A DNA stretch of 64,000 nt from Mesostigma viride (taxonomy: Eukaryota; Streptophyta; Mesostigmatophyceae; Mesostigmatales; Mesostigmataceae), in assembly GCA_009746045.1 (NCBI GenBank), contig RPFO01000103.1:1523121-1587120 (forward strand). Direction: 5' to 3'. The notes beneath the pieces were generated by a model. The model was given only the letters and a program-made list of their open reading frames with translations. It was not told the origin of the DNA and ran no database searches. Of this stretch, positions 31,195 to 39,685 are shown piece by piece. Within the stretch, counting starts at the first letter, position 1. Each line of letters begins with the position of its first letter. The translations under genes were made by a program, and so were the position numbers.

Positions 31195-32030
31195 GAACTT
31201 CCCTGGCGCCAAGCAGCGTCCTTTATTGTTCACACACTCCGAGGTTCACTATGGCGTAGTCAACCTCTGTTCGAGCCACAAGGAGGTTCAAACGCCACAA
31301 CAATGTTTTCATCACGTGCCCTGACGGTCGGTCACGGGGGTGTCTCGCTGCCCCTGACCGGGAAAACGGAAGTTGTCGGCCAGGCCGACAACTTCGGGGG
31401 TTTCAACTTCCAATTCCCGGTCCCGGGCAGTGAGAGCCCTTGAATATTCACTGATCCATTCACAAAGTCCTTTATTATTAACACATGCGTCCTTACGTGT
31501 ACTTATAATATCCGAATTGCGTGTCAAATTGCGCCTCCCCTTTTTCTACCAGCTCTTTCCAATAAGTCGGTACACGTTCAGGGGCCGAGAACGGCTTCAT
31601 TGACGGTATCCCCCATGAGATCAGTTTGTGTATCCCGAAAAGGATAGGTGGGAGTACGGATACTGCTACGAGTACGATGGCGATATACAGAAATTTATCG
31701 GTGACGTGAGATTGTTTGAGCCACTGATGATACTGCTTATCAGCGTCATAGGGGTTTCGAGATCTGAGCCATACCGGTATGGACCCCCCCACGAATATTA
31801 GAAACCACACGACGAAAAATATTATAATCTTTGCGGTCCTGTCAACCATCGGGTGTCATAGTGGGTACGTAAAAAAAAAATAATTCTGCCACCGGGGTAC
31901 GCTAGCTTCCGTAACCTCTGGAATTCCCCAGTCCCGGGCATCGAGAATCTTTATTATTTACACATGCCGAGGTTGTATACCCCAGAGACAACTTCAAATT
32001 CCCCAGTCCCGGGAAGCGAGAGGCCTTTTT
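31195..32030. repeat. Dispersed copies of a gene 5 fragment plus 3'-end modules
   Basis: The string TTCCC(C)(G/A)GTCCCGGGCA plus GCGAGAG, part of gene 5 at 30475-30510, recurs in degenerate form at about 31331-31378 (inverted), 31401-31436, 31921-31952 and 31987-32022. A second module, CTTTATTNTTNACACA, recurs at about 31218, 31464 and 31948. The inverted and direct pair at 31331-31436 can fold into a hairpin. Confidence 0.7.
31493..31849 (-). CDS. Island gene 6: small two-span membrane protein
   Basis: 118 codons from the ATG at 31849. Residues 7-27 (AKIIIFFVVWFLIFVGGSIP) and about 53-75 (FLYIAIVLVAVSVLPPILFG) are clear membrane segments, with a charged loop between and a polar C-terminal tail. 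No family recognised. The gene overlaps the repeat module region at its 3' side. Small membrane proteins of this shape are common in DNA viruses and organelles; that is context, not an identification. Confidence 0.65.
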   Translation of the reverse strand: MVDRTAKIIIFFVVWFLIFVGGSIPVWLRSRNPYDADKQYHQWLKQSHVTDKFLYIAIVLVAVSVLPPILFGIHKLISWGIPSMKPFSAPERVPTYWKELVEKGEAQFDTQFGYYKYT

Positions 32031-32126
32031 GCTAGCTAGTGGGTCCACTCATTGAAGCACTTCATGGCTCATGGGTCCACTCATCCCTAAACTAGGTAGT
32101 CGAATCGGAAAATATCCCACCGTACA

Positions 32127-32390
32127 ATGGTGAATATGTGGGGTCTTTCGAACAAAGCCACGTGGGCTATAATGATCCTTTGTTTCATGATGTTCCTAGC
32201 CGGATTGGGAATGGTTCTATATGGCGGATTAGATAGACCGAATCACGGACCCGGCGAGAAAGATTATAAGGAAAAACAGAAGAGATTGACAAGGATATTG
32301 TATAGTGGCGTTGGCGTTGCAATTGTCGGGCTTGTGCCGCTCTTCGCCGCCATTTTGACGAATTTTAATGAATTCTTAGATGATGATTGA
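32127..32390 (+). CDS. Island gene 7: small two-span membrane protein
   Basis: 87 codons from the ATG at 32127. Residues 12-34 (AIMILCFMMFLAGLGMVLYG) and about 60-80 (YSGVGVAIVGLVPLFAAILT) are hydrophobic spans. The loop between is lysine-rich and the tail acidic. The orientation (a two-span hairpin with a charged loop) resembles gene 6, with which it is divergently arranged across 31850-32126. An AATAAA follows at 32424. No family recognised. Confidence 0.65.
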   Translation: MVNMWGLSNKATWAIMILCFMMFLAGLGMVLYGGLDRPNHGPGEKDYKEKQKRLTRILYSGVGVAIVGLVPLFAAILTNFNEFLDDD

Positions 32391-32513
32391 TCCACTCATT
32401 GAAACACTTTATTATTCATTCATCAATAAAGTTCTTTATTACTCATTACATTTCATCCATCAAGTCCAATTCCCCAAGTCCCCAAGTATCCCCAAGTCCC
32501 CCAGTATCCCCAT

Positions 32514-34028
32514 CTAGAGCTCGCCCACGGGCGTGTACGAGAACAGCGCCGTAGCCTTGTCCCGCAAGTTAGCCACCCTATTCTGAATAGCAGCCGCCCC
32601 CGAACGACCCGCGGAAGCGCAAGCCCGCACCACAGTGCTCCTCGCGAAGAAGCTGAACTCCCTCGCCATCATTGCGTAGTCCCGCCTGCGGTCCTCGGGC
32701 ACCAGAGGAAGCAAGTCCCTCAAGATGTGCTCGTTCAGAGTCGCCAGAGCCAGCGCCTGCGTGCGCAACGCCGCGCGCTGGTCGATGCGAGCCGCCATCT
32801 CCGGAGACGAGGGCGCGATCTTGGCCAGGCAGGCGTCCACCGCGTCCCTCTCGGCCCTGACCGCCTTGCATGTCCCCTGCAGCACGCACGGCTGCCTCCA
32901 CCCCTCCTCGATCTGGGCGTTGCGGATGTTCCTCCAGATGGCCTCCTGCTCCTTGTCCTCCGCCTTGTCGAGCGGCACCTTGGTGGGCATCTGCCCCCAG
33001 CACTTGGCGGGCGTGACCACCACGAGGGGGTAGACGAGCTTGGCCTCCTGCTCCGGGTCGATGTTCTCGACGCGCGCGGGCTTCCTGTCCTCCCCGGGCA
33101 GCAGGAGGAGCCTGTCTACCTTGTGCTGCTCGCCCGCCGGCGTGGGGAAGACCCTGGCTGCCGGGTTCCTTGTGAGCAGCGCCCTGACCTGCGCGGAGTG
33201 CTGCCTGGGCGCGTGAACGGGCACGTCCCTGTTGATGAGCACGTGGTTGGGGAGGATCTGCCTTGGCTGCTGCGGCTGCTGCGGCTGCGGCTGCGGCTGT
33301 GCGAGGACGGGGCTTCTGGCGGCCATGGCGGTCGCGGCGACTTGCATCCTGGCGAGGTTCTGCATCCCCTGCGCGAAGAGCTTGACGGGCGGCAGGAGCG
33401 GGGGCCCCGCGGGCCTGGGCACGACTTGGGGCAGCTTGGGCACGCCCACGACGGTCTGCGGGTTGCAGGGCACGCCCACGGCGACGGAGATGACCGTCTT
33501 GGCTCTCTTTGCCGCCGCGGCCGCCGCCACCGCGGGCACGATGCGGTAAACGAGCTCCTTCCTCCCGTCCGGGTGCACGACCTCCATGGTGACGGCTCCC
33601 TCGGGCAGCGAGAGGATGGGCGTGGGCGCAGGGGCCTGCGAAAGGGCTGGAGAAAGGGCCGGGGCGGGCAAAGGCGCGGGCGCCATCTCCAGGGGTCGTT
33701 TTGGCCTCTGCGCGTTGAGGTTGGCGTTGGCGTTTGCCTGCGTCTGCGGCTGCGTCTGCGTCTGCGTGGGCGCGGGCGTGGGCGCTGGCGTGGGCGCGGG
33801 CGTCTGCTTGTTGTTGTTGTTGTTTGCAGCCCCCGTGCCCGCCTGGACCGCCTTGATGACCTCGGGCACGATTTTGAGCGTGGCGAGCGCGGTGGCGGCC
33901 TCCTTCTCGTCGTCAGAGAGGTTCAGAGAGTGCATTTCCGGGATTGCAAGGAGTGCCTGATCCTTAGCCTTAGTCTGAGCCTGAGCCTGAGCCTGAGCGG
34001 CCTCGCACAAAACGGAGAAGGCGTCCAT
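32514..34028 (-). CDS. Island gene 8: Ala/Pro/Gln-rich protein with helical C-terminal domain, unknown
   Basis: 504 codons from the ATG at 34028. Residues 1-75 are helical. Residues 80-250 are low-complexity (APTP, QTQ, AAAA) and include a nuclear-signal-like AKRAK. The C-terminal ~200 residues are more ordered, with WGQMPTKVPLDKAEDKEQEA, WRQPCVLQGTCKAVRAERDA and an all-helical end. No catalytic motif is recognised. The leader 19 bases before the start contains GCCATAGCCAA (34057-34047), shared with genes 2 and 3, which supports this strand. The 446-codon opposite frame (32727-34067) is Arg/Leu/Gly-rich and looks like a shadow. Confidence 0.65.
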   Translation of the reverse strand: MDAFSVLCEAAQAQAQAQTKAKDQALLAIPEMHSLNLSDDEKEAATALATLKIVPEVIKAVQAGTGAANNNNNKQTPAPTPAPTPAPTQTQTQPQTQANANANLNAQRPKRPLEMAPAPLPAPALSPALSQAPAPTPILSLPEGAVTMEVVHPDGRKELVYRIVPAVAAAAAAKRAKTVISVAVGVPCNPQTVVGVPKLPQVVPRPAGPPLLPPVKLFAQGMQNLARMQVAATAMAARSPVLAQPQPQPQQPQQPRQILPNHVLINRDVPVHAPRQHSAQVRALLTRNPAARVFPTPAGEQHKVDRLLLLPGEDRKPARVENIDPEQEAKLVYPLVVVTPAKCWGQMPTKVPLDKAEDKEQEAIWRNIRNAQIEEGWRQPCVLQGTCKAVRAERDAVDACLAKIAPSSPEMAARIDQRAALRTQALALATLNEHILRDLLPLVPEDRRRDYAMMAREFSFFARSTVVRACASAGRSGAAAIQNRVANLRDKATALFSYTPVGEL

Positions 34029-34059
34029 GTCTGTTGTGTAGGAGTGTTGGCTATGGCTG

Positions 34060-34545
34060 TTCGTTAGCTAGCTAGCTTGTGTGTGCGTGTGCGTCTGTGC
34101 GTGTTCCTTGCGCGTTGGAGTGCCTTTGTCCTTTCCCGTGGGTCTCGCGTGTGGTGGCTGGACCAATGGGCGCTCGGCGCGCGGTGGTCGTAACGGTCTT
34201 TCTGCCCCGCGCCCCGGTCTGTCCAATGGGCGTGCACGGGATCTCGTAACCGCCTGCGCGTGTCGTGTTCGTTCCGTCCTTCTCAGTCTACGAGTGGCGG
34301 CTGGCGGCCGGTGGTGACGCACGGGATCTCTTCCCGGATCCGCTGACAAGATCTCGTGGCGGGCCGCGGGAATCTTCTAGAAGTTTCCAGCCGGCGCGAC
34401 GCCATCCGTTTTCGTCCAATGGGAGCGCACGGGAATCGAGGCCGGTCCGCGTAGAAAGTGCGTGGTCCCCTCGGACTTGGCCATCTCACTCACGCATCCC
34501 GCGCTATCGTCTATCTCGGCAATCTTCCTTGCTTTCTTTCTGGCT
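34060..34545. promoter_or_regulatory. Divergent promoter region between genes 8 and 9
   Basis: Contains three CCAATGGG boxes (about 34167, 34222 and 34416), two of them followed within ten bases by CACGGGA, plus TCCCGTGG at 34134-34141. This suggests CCAAT-type activation with an island-specific motif. Confidence 0.6.
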
Positions 34546-35436
34546 ATGGCTTCCTCCGCCCGTTTCCTGTCTTGCAACAAGTGCAAGCGGGCGTTCCCCG
34601 AGTCCCACTTCCTGTCCGCCCGCTTGGCGAACGGGTTCACGCTGGCGTGCCTTTCTTGCCGCGAAACTCAGAACAAGCAGGCCCGCCTTCGCAAGGCCCG
34701 CGCGAAGGAGATGCAGCAGGACGAGGAGGAGGACTACGAGAACGTGCCCTCCTTCAGCTACAGCTCCTCTGAGGGCGTCTCCTCCGAGATTTCCTCAACT
34801 TCCTCTGGTGTGGCCGCTGACGCCGTTTCCGAGTCGTCTTCTGACGCTGAGTCGGAGCCGGATCGCCTCCCTTCTCCTCGCACTCCGTGCGCCCCTTGCA
34901 TGCCGGCTCCTTTCCGCCGCTGCCTTCGCGTGAAGGGCAAGAACCCGCACCTGCGCCCTCACGACGGGATGGGCGCTCGCGTGAAGGACAGCTCTCGCCG
35001 CGAGTTGCGCGGCTGCCGTCGCCGTCTGTCTCCCTACTTCCGCGGTTCTCCTCCCAAGTCTTCGGAGGCGCACGTGCAGGACGACGAGGTGCTCGGTTGG
35101 GGCGCCTTCGAGGGCCCCGTGAAGGATCTTTTGAGCGAGTCCCGCATCCAGCGGAGCGACCGCGAGATCCGCGAGGCGATCGATCTGATGGCCGCCGAGG
35201 AGGAGAAGTCTCTCGCTCCCGCCCCCGCTCCTTGCGCTCTGGAGGAGGAGGAGGACGTGTTTTCGGCGATGGGCCCCTTCCGCGTGGAGGACATGGACCT
35301 GGACCTGGACTTGGAGCGTCTGGGCGAGGACCTTTTCTGCGACTTCCGTTTGGGCGCTCTTTCCTTGGAGGACATTGCTGGGCTCGAGAAGGTGGAGAAG
35401 GAGCGTTGGTTCCTCCCCTTCGAGCTGAAGAATTGA
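34546..35436 (+). CDS. Island gene 9: zinc-ribbon protein with acidic, disordered body
   Basis: 296 codons from the ATG at 34546; the upstream in-frame extension to 34462 is less likely because it lies in the promoter. Residues 9-40 form one CxxC...CxxC unit (CNKCKRAFPESHF ... ACLSCRE), the same pattern as in genes 2 and 10. Then come a charged helix, a Ser/Glu-rich stretch, a Cys/Pro patch (PCAPCMPAP), a basic block and acidic amphipathic segments (MDLDLDLERLGEDLF) that look like transcriptional activation sequences. An AATAAA lies at 35495. A transcription-regulator role is inference from composition. Confidence 0.7.
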   Translation: MASSARFLSCNKCKRAFPESHFLSARLANGFTLACLSCRETQNKQARLRKARAKEMQQDEEEDYENVPSFSYSSSEGVSSEISSTSSGVAADAVSESSSDAESEPDRLPSPRTPCAPCMPAPFRRCLRVKGKNPHLRPHDGMGARVKDSSRRELRGCRRRLSPYFRGSPPKSSEAHVQDDEVLGWGAFEGPVKDLLSESRIQRSDREIREAIDLMAAEEEKSLAPAPAPCALEEEEDVFSAMGPFRVEDMDLDLDLERLGEDLFCDFRLGALSLEDIAGLEKVEKERWFLPFELKN

Positions 35437-35800
35437 AGTCCTCGGGCCGTTGTTTTGCCCTTTTCCACGGGGCTTGCTTGCCCCCATGTATGATAATAAA
35501 GTACATTTCCTCCCATTTGATTGGCTCCAACTCATGTGCACTAGGTAGTTCCGCGGCCTCGCGTATCTGTACTAGGAACTTGCTACACCCGCCGAATCCG
35601 AGCGATCCGATTGGCCGCTAGTAGACGTACTTGGAGTATCGACCAGTAGGGGTAGCATAACCACGCTCCTCCATTTTGGACCCGTTTCCCACGGGATGGT
35701 GATGGTAAAGGTGACTCTGCTGATTTTTTCGCTTTTGGAAAACGAAAAATTTAGTTTTGCTGGACAAGGTAAATCGGGCATATCGCGGTCCGTGGTCCGG
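35437..35800. other. Island intergenic region
   Basis: The 3' end of gene 9 (AATAAA at 35495) and a CCACGGGA motif at 35689-35696. No gene seen. Confidence 0.5.
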
Positions 35801-35898
35801 CACATGTCAATATTTTATGGTCAGTGATGGAGTATATTAATAATGCTGGCACATGTCAATATTTTATGGTCAGCGATGGAGTATATTATAAGCAAGCG
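35800..35898 (+). repeat. 49-bp tandem duplication at the start of gene 10
   Basis: GGCACATGTCAATATTTTAT and the following GGTCAGYGATGGAGTATATTA occur twice in a row (from about 35800 and 35849). Only the second copy reads on into TATAAGCAAGCG. Confidence 0.85.
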
Positions 35899-36898
35899 CC
35901 CCTCCGCAAGCGCAAAGCCGTCAAGGGATGCCGCCTCCGCTGCTGCGACCCCAACGCCGTCCTCTGCCCCCCCTCGCCTTGCGCTGTCGACGACGAGCCG
36001 GAGGTGCGCGAGTACGGCATCACCGACCTGGTCCCCGACCCTGACGAGTCCGTGGCCCCCTTCGACTACGAGCAGGCCGTCAGAGACCACTACCCCTGCG
36101 ACAAGTGCCACCAAAAGGGCCCGGACAGCATCTTGATGCGACACAACCCCAGGAACAAGATGGGCTCCATGGACGACATCCTCTGCGAGGAGTGCCTCGT
36201 CTCCTGCATCAGCATCATCATGGACGAGGGCAGGGACTCCGAGTACCGCAAGAAGTACATGTCCCAGTGGATCAGGGTGCCCGTGCCCAAGCCTGAAACC
36301 AGCCGCCCGCTCGTCCCGCTGGAACAAGGGGGCAGTATAGGTGCCGCGAGTGCAAGACCATGCCAAACAAGGTCGCCTTCCGCGTCCTGCACAAGGAGGG
36401 GGACACCGAGCCAGGGATCTACTGCGAGCCCTGCGTCAACAGGCAGGTCGTGGCCATCATGCGCAAAGGAAACCACCAGGACTTCGGCCCCATGGTCGCC
36501 AGCTGCGAGGACGTCCTGCGCCGCTTCAAGCTGGACGAGGACTTGGCGCGCATCTGCTCCTCCCTCGCCCCCTCCTACAACTTCCCCTACTACGACCAGT
36601 GGCCGCCCGCGAGGTGCGAGAGCTGCAAGCGCGAGTTCGAGCACCACGCCATGTCCGCCTACATGATGTACATCCCTCAGGAGGGCACCATGGGCGTGGC
36701 CTGCCACTTCTGCGCCAGGAACGTGCACAGGAAGGCCCTCATCAAGTTCGACGGATACAGCTTCGACAACCGCTTCAAGGCGTGGTACCAGGACGGAGAA
36801 AACAACAAGCTATCCGGGCACGTAGCGCCCCTCACGGACATCACCACCCTCCTGGGCGTGCACGCCATCGGCGCCCCTGTGCCGGTTGACTACGATTA
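35824..36898 (+). pseudogene. Island gene 10: triple zinc-ribbon protein, frame-broken at a G run
   Basis: Frame one (35824 to about 36330) has a basic start, a Cys-rich patch (GCRLRCCDPNAVLC) and the first zinc ribbon (CDKCHQKG...DILCEEC). At the G5 run 36328-36332 the coding signal moves to the frame that reads RCRECKTMPNK...YCEPC (second ribbon), CESCKREF...ACHFC (third ribbon) and ends GAPVPVDYD before a stop at about 36898. Joined, it is about 355 residues. The start codon is uncertain because it lies in a 49-bp duplication. The G-run shift may be an assembly error, in which case the gene is intact. Likely nucleic-acid or protein-binding; function unknown. Confidence 0.65.
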
Positions 36899-37025
36899 AA
36901 CAGCCTCATGGGATCAGTAGCCACAAGTGCACACCTAGCCCAGCCCTCATCAATAGACAAGTCTCTGCCTGTAAATTATTAACTTGTAATGAAAAAACAA
37001 TTCGTGCATGCCCACATCTCATGCA

Positions 37026-37057
37026 GTGCCACGGGACTTAGAAAAATCCCGTGGCAC
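37026..37057. repeat. Perfect hairpin near the right end of the island
   Basis: GTGCCACGGGA and TCCCGTGGCAC, 11-bp arms around a 10-base loop, 40 bases from the island terminus. The left end has the same CCACGGGA/TCCCGTGG pair at 23570-23577 and 23628-23635. Confidence 0.85.
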
Positions 37058-37097
37058 ACAAAAGATAGGGGGGAACATGGGGTCACCCTCGCGGAGC

Positions 37098-38158
37098 GTA
37101 GCCTGGCAGGCAGAGCTCCAGTCTAGCTACCTGCTGATTCTGAAGGGTCTAGAAGGTCTCAGGTCCAGTCCCATCATTTGGAGGCTCACCTTGGAAGACT
37201 TCTTGACTAAACACTGTGGGTTGAAGGTGTCATCTGTGGACCCATGTTTATTGCTGGGTAGGTGGCATGATTTACCTGTGTATGCTAGCCTGCATGGTGA
37301 TGACTTGCACTTGATTGCTCCCACTAAGTGGTTGAGTCAGTTTGTGCCCATCATTAATGATGCATTTCCTTTGGGAAAAGAATTGTGGCGGAAGCCTGGA
37401 GAGGCTGTCACGTTCTGTGGAATGCAGGCTACATTGGTTCAGGAGGGGAGTCAGTGGCTGATTAAGCTGCAGGCGGGCAATGACTACAAGAGTACCATTC
37501 TTCAATCTGTTCCAGAGGTCATGACGTCATCCATTGCACCTGAGCTGAAAGGCAAGTTGGCCTGGTATGGCAGCATTTGTGGGCCTGACATGATGGTCCA
37601 TAGCAGATCCCCTGATGATGTGCTAATTCTGGAGGAGCCTTCCCAGATTATTGCACATGTTAACAAGTCTCCTGGTATTACTTTAGCTGGGATTGATTTG
37701 TCTTTGCCATTTTCCTTGGATATCTATGTTGATAGCTCCATGGATAGCAGGCAAGTTTCTAAGGTCAGAGGCAGGTCAGCTGGCTTGTTTGTGCTTCAGC
37801 AACATAGGCCTAGTCTTGTGGCCTGGTACAGTCGTCTTCAAAGAAGGGTTGCTGTGAGTTCAGATGTCTCTGAGTGCAGAGCCATTTGTGAAGGGATTCA
37901 GTCCAGTTTGTACATCAAGGAGCTGTTGCTAGCTATGGCTTCAGTGACTCCTCATACTCTTCAGCTGGAGACCTTGATCCTTTCAGATAACATGGGTATG
38001 GTCCAGTTTGTGCACAAGCAATTGGCCAGAAGCAGAGATCTGGATTATCTCCTGTTGAAGGAGTTGGCAGGTCTGGTGGATATTCAACATCTTCCAGGTT
38101 CTGAGAATCCTGCTGATGCCTTGACCAAGTTGCCTCACAAGTCTGCTGAGCAATATTA
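37098..38158 (+). pseudogene. CopB RT C-terminus and RNase H
   Basis: Continues the CopB RT after the island. It includes LKGLEGLRSSPIIW, the catalytic LHGDDLHL (about 37291-37315) and FCGMQATL. RNase H follows with VDSSMDSRQVSKVRG, WYSRLQRRVAVSSDVSECRAI, LSDNMGMVQF and the closing NPADALTKLP. This part is a single open frame with no damage, so CopB was probably intact before the island arrived. Confidence 0.88.
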
Positions 38159-39674
38159 GCTTCTTTACAAGCTGATGAGCTCCTCTGTGTGAGTTGAGCA
38201 ATTCCAGTTGGAGCTTTGAGCTTGGTGACTGATTGGGTGAGAAGAGCTAACATAGAGCTGGGCTCTGTTATGCTGAGAGCTGTGATGCTCTGAGGGCAGT
38301 AATGCTCTGTGTACATATGTGTATAATACTGTATTCTATGTAATGCTCAGTCATGGAGCATGATGTTGGTTGGGGGTTTGTCCTCAGTTTGAGGTTTGTC
38401 TCAACCAAAGGGATTTTATATAGGGCAGGGTTCGATTCCCTGGGGCTGCTTAGGCGGATTTTCCCGGATTGGCTGACCCATCAACCTTGCTGGTGAGATG
38501 GCGACAGGTCTGTCAGGAAAAATGACCAAAAACTTCTCCTAGCTTGCACAATAAATGCTGGCTATCGGAGGAAAGTTCCGGTGCTTGAAGACCTTTGACT
38601 TATGGACAAAAATGAGGCGAATTCATTGGTAATATTCGTTTAATCATTCATCCAACATAGTCTAGGCTGCGGCCATGGGGCGGCCAGCTGCCATAGCTTA
38701 GCATGTCAAGGCTTACAGGACAAATTGCCAGAGCAACATTATGTGGAAAAGGCACACCGTCCCTATAGCCGTCGATTTAGTAAAAATCTACGGCACAGTT
38801 AGGGTGCAGGCCAGCCGCCACACAAAACGTGGGTGGCTTGCATCAACACACATGATGCGTTGGGTCACTAGTATGCAAGTACAAGGACATTGCGCCTCCA
38901 GGGCAGCACTTAGTGAAAAAAAGGGTCGGCGCGAAGCGCGGATCCTGCCAAATTTGTACGACGGCTACAGTACCGGCAGGACAGTGCTCGGTACGTTACG
39001 GATGACAGCAAACAGTGCTGGAAATATATTGAGTGCCGATTTATACTACATCGGACTTTGACCAAGTGGACTGAAAATGTAGGTACGCCTGAAAAAGATT
39101 CCGTCACACTAGTACAGATTCATTCACGCGTAAGCGTCTCGGCCATATATTGTAAATCGGCCGTAACTGTTCAGCGTAAGAAAGCCATCGGACAGAATAT
39201 AATTCTAACAAGGTCCCCCTAGTTTTGTCCCAGACAGAGGAAGGTAGTTTGTCATGTGCTTAGTATATTTTGTGATGTGCTATTTCTCAGTCCATGGTGG
39301 GCGCCAGTTCTGATAACTATCAATGTCTACCTGATAAGGTCTTGTGGGTAACTTGTGGGGTTCCAATCAGGAGCCATTATGGTGGTGATTCCATTTTGGT
39401 CATTATTCTGGTTAGCCACAAGCTGCTACTCCAAACACTTGGCTTTCTACTTCCAGTGGATAGGGAATTCATTGTAATTCGTCATGGCTGAGATGTGTTG
39501 TGATTTGGTGCTTGATTAATCCCGAGCAGATACTACAGAGAGCTGGGAGGGATATCAAGTGCTATGCATGTTGTTTCTATATATGTGTTGCCAAGCCTAA
39601 CAGCTCTAAAAGAAAGAAAGGGCTGGAGTTAATATGGCTGTTATGTCCAAGCTCCAAAAGAGAAGAAAGGGCTG
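38159..39674 (+). other. CopB 3' untranslated region
   Basis: No convincing gene. The purine-rich AAAAGAGAAGAAAGGGCTGG directly before the second LTR (ending 39674) is the likely plus-strand primer. A second copy with AGTTAATAT follows at about 39607-39635, a local duplication of the LTR junction. Confidence 0.6.
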
Positions 39675-39685
39675 GAGTTAATATT

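Larger units (their letters stand above)
23520..37097. mobile_element. 13.6-kb multigene island inserted in the CopB reverse transcriptase gene
   Basis: Exactly bounded insertion. GTAGCC occurs at 23514-23519 and again at 37098-37103, and joining the flanks with one copy restores the CopB RT codons (VPVPVA then WQAEL), as confirmed by comparison with CopC. The ends share GGTGACCCCA as an inverted motif slightly inside each terminus (about 23534-23543 and 37078-37087 inverted). Both ends also carry inverted CCACGGGA pairs. About ten genes lie inside in mixed orientation with introns, TATA-like boxes and AATAAA signals. I recognise no transposase, integrase or DNA polymerase. A 6-bp duplication fits a retroviral-type integrase (as in Maverick/Polinton) or a non-autonomous passenger, but no other hallmark of those is seen. 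Confidence 0.85.

Noticed and set aside
32727..34067. 446-codon plus-strand ORF opposite island gene 8
   Set aside because: Arg/Leu/Gly-rich composition typical of an antisense frame. Gene 8 has a leader motif shared with genes 2 and 3 and more natural composition.
23520..37097. Calling the island a Maverick/Polinton
   Set aside because: The 6-bp duplication fits, but no protein-primed polymerase, retroviral integrase, adenoviral-type protease, packaging ATPase or capsid protein is seen, and long TIRs are absent.
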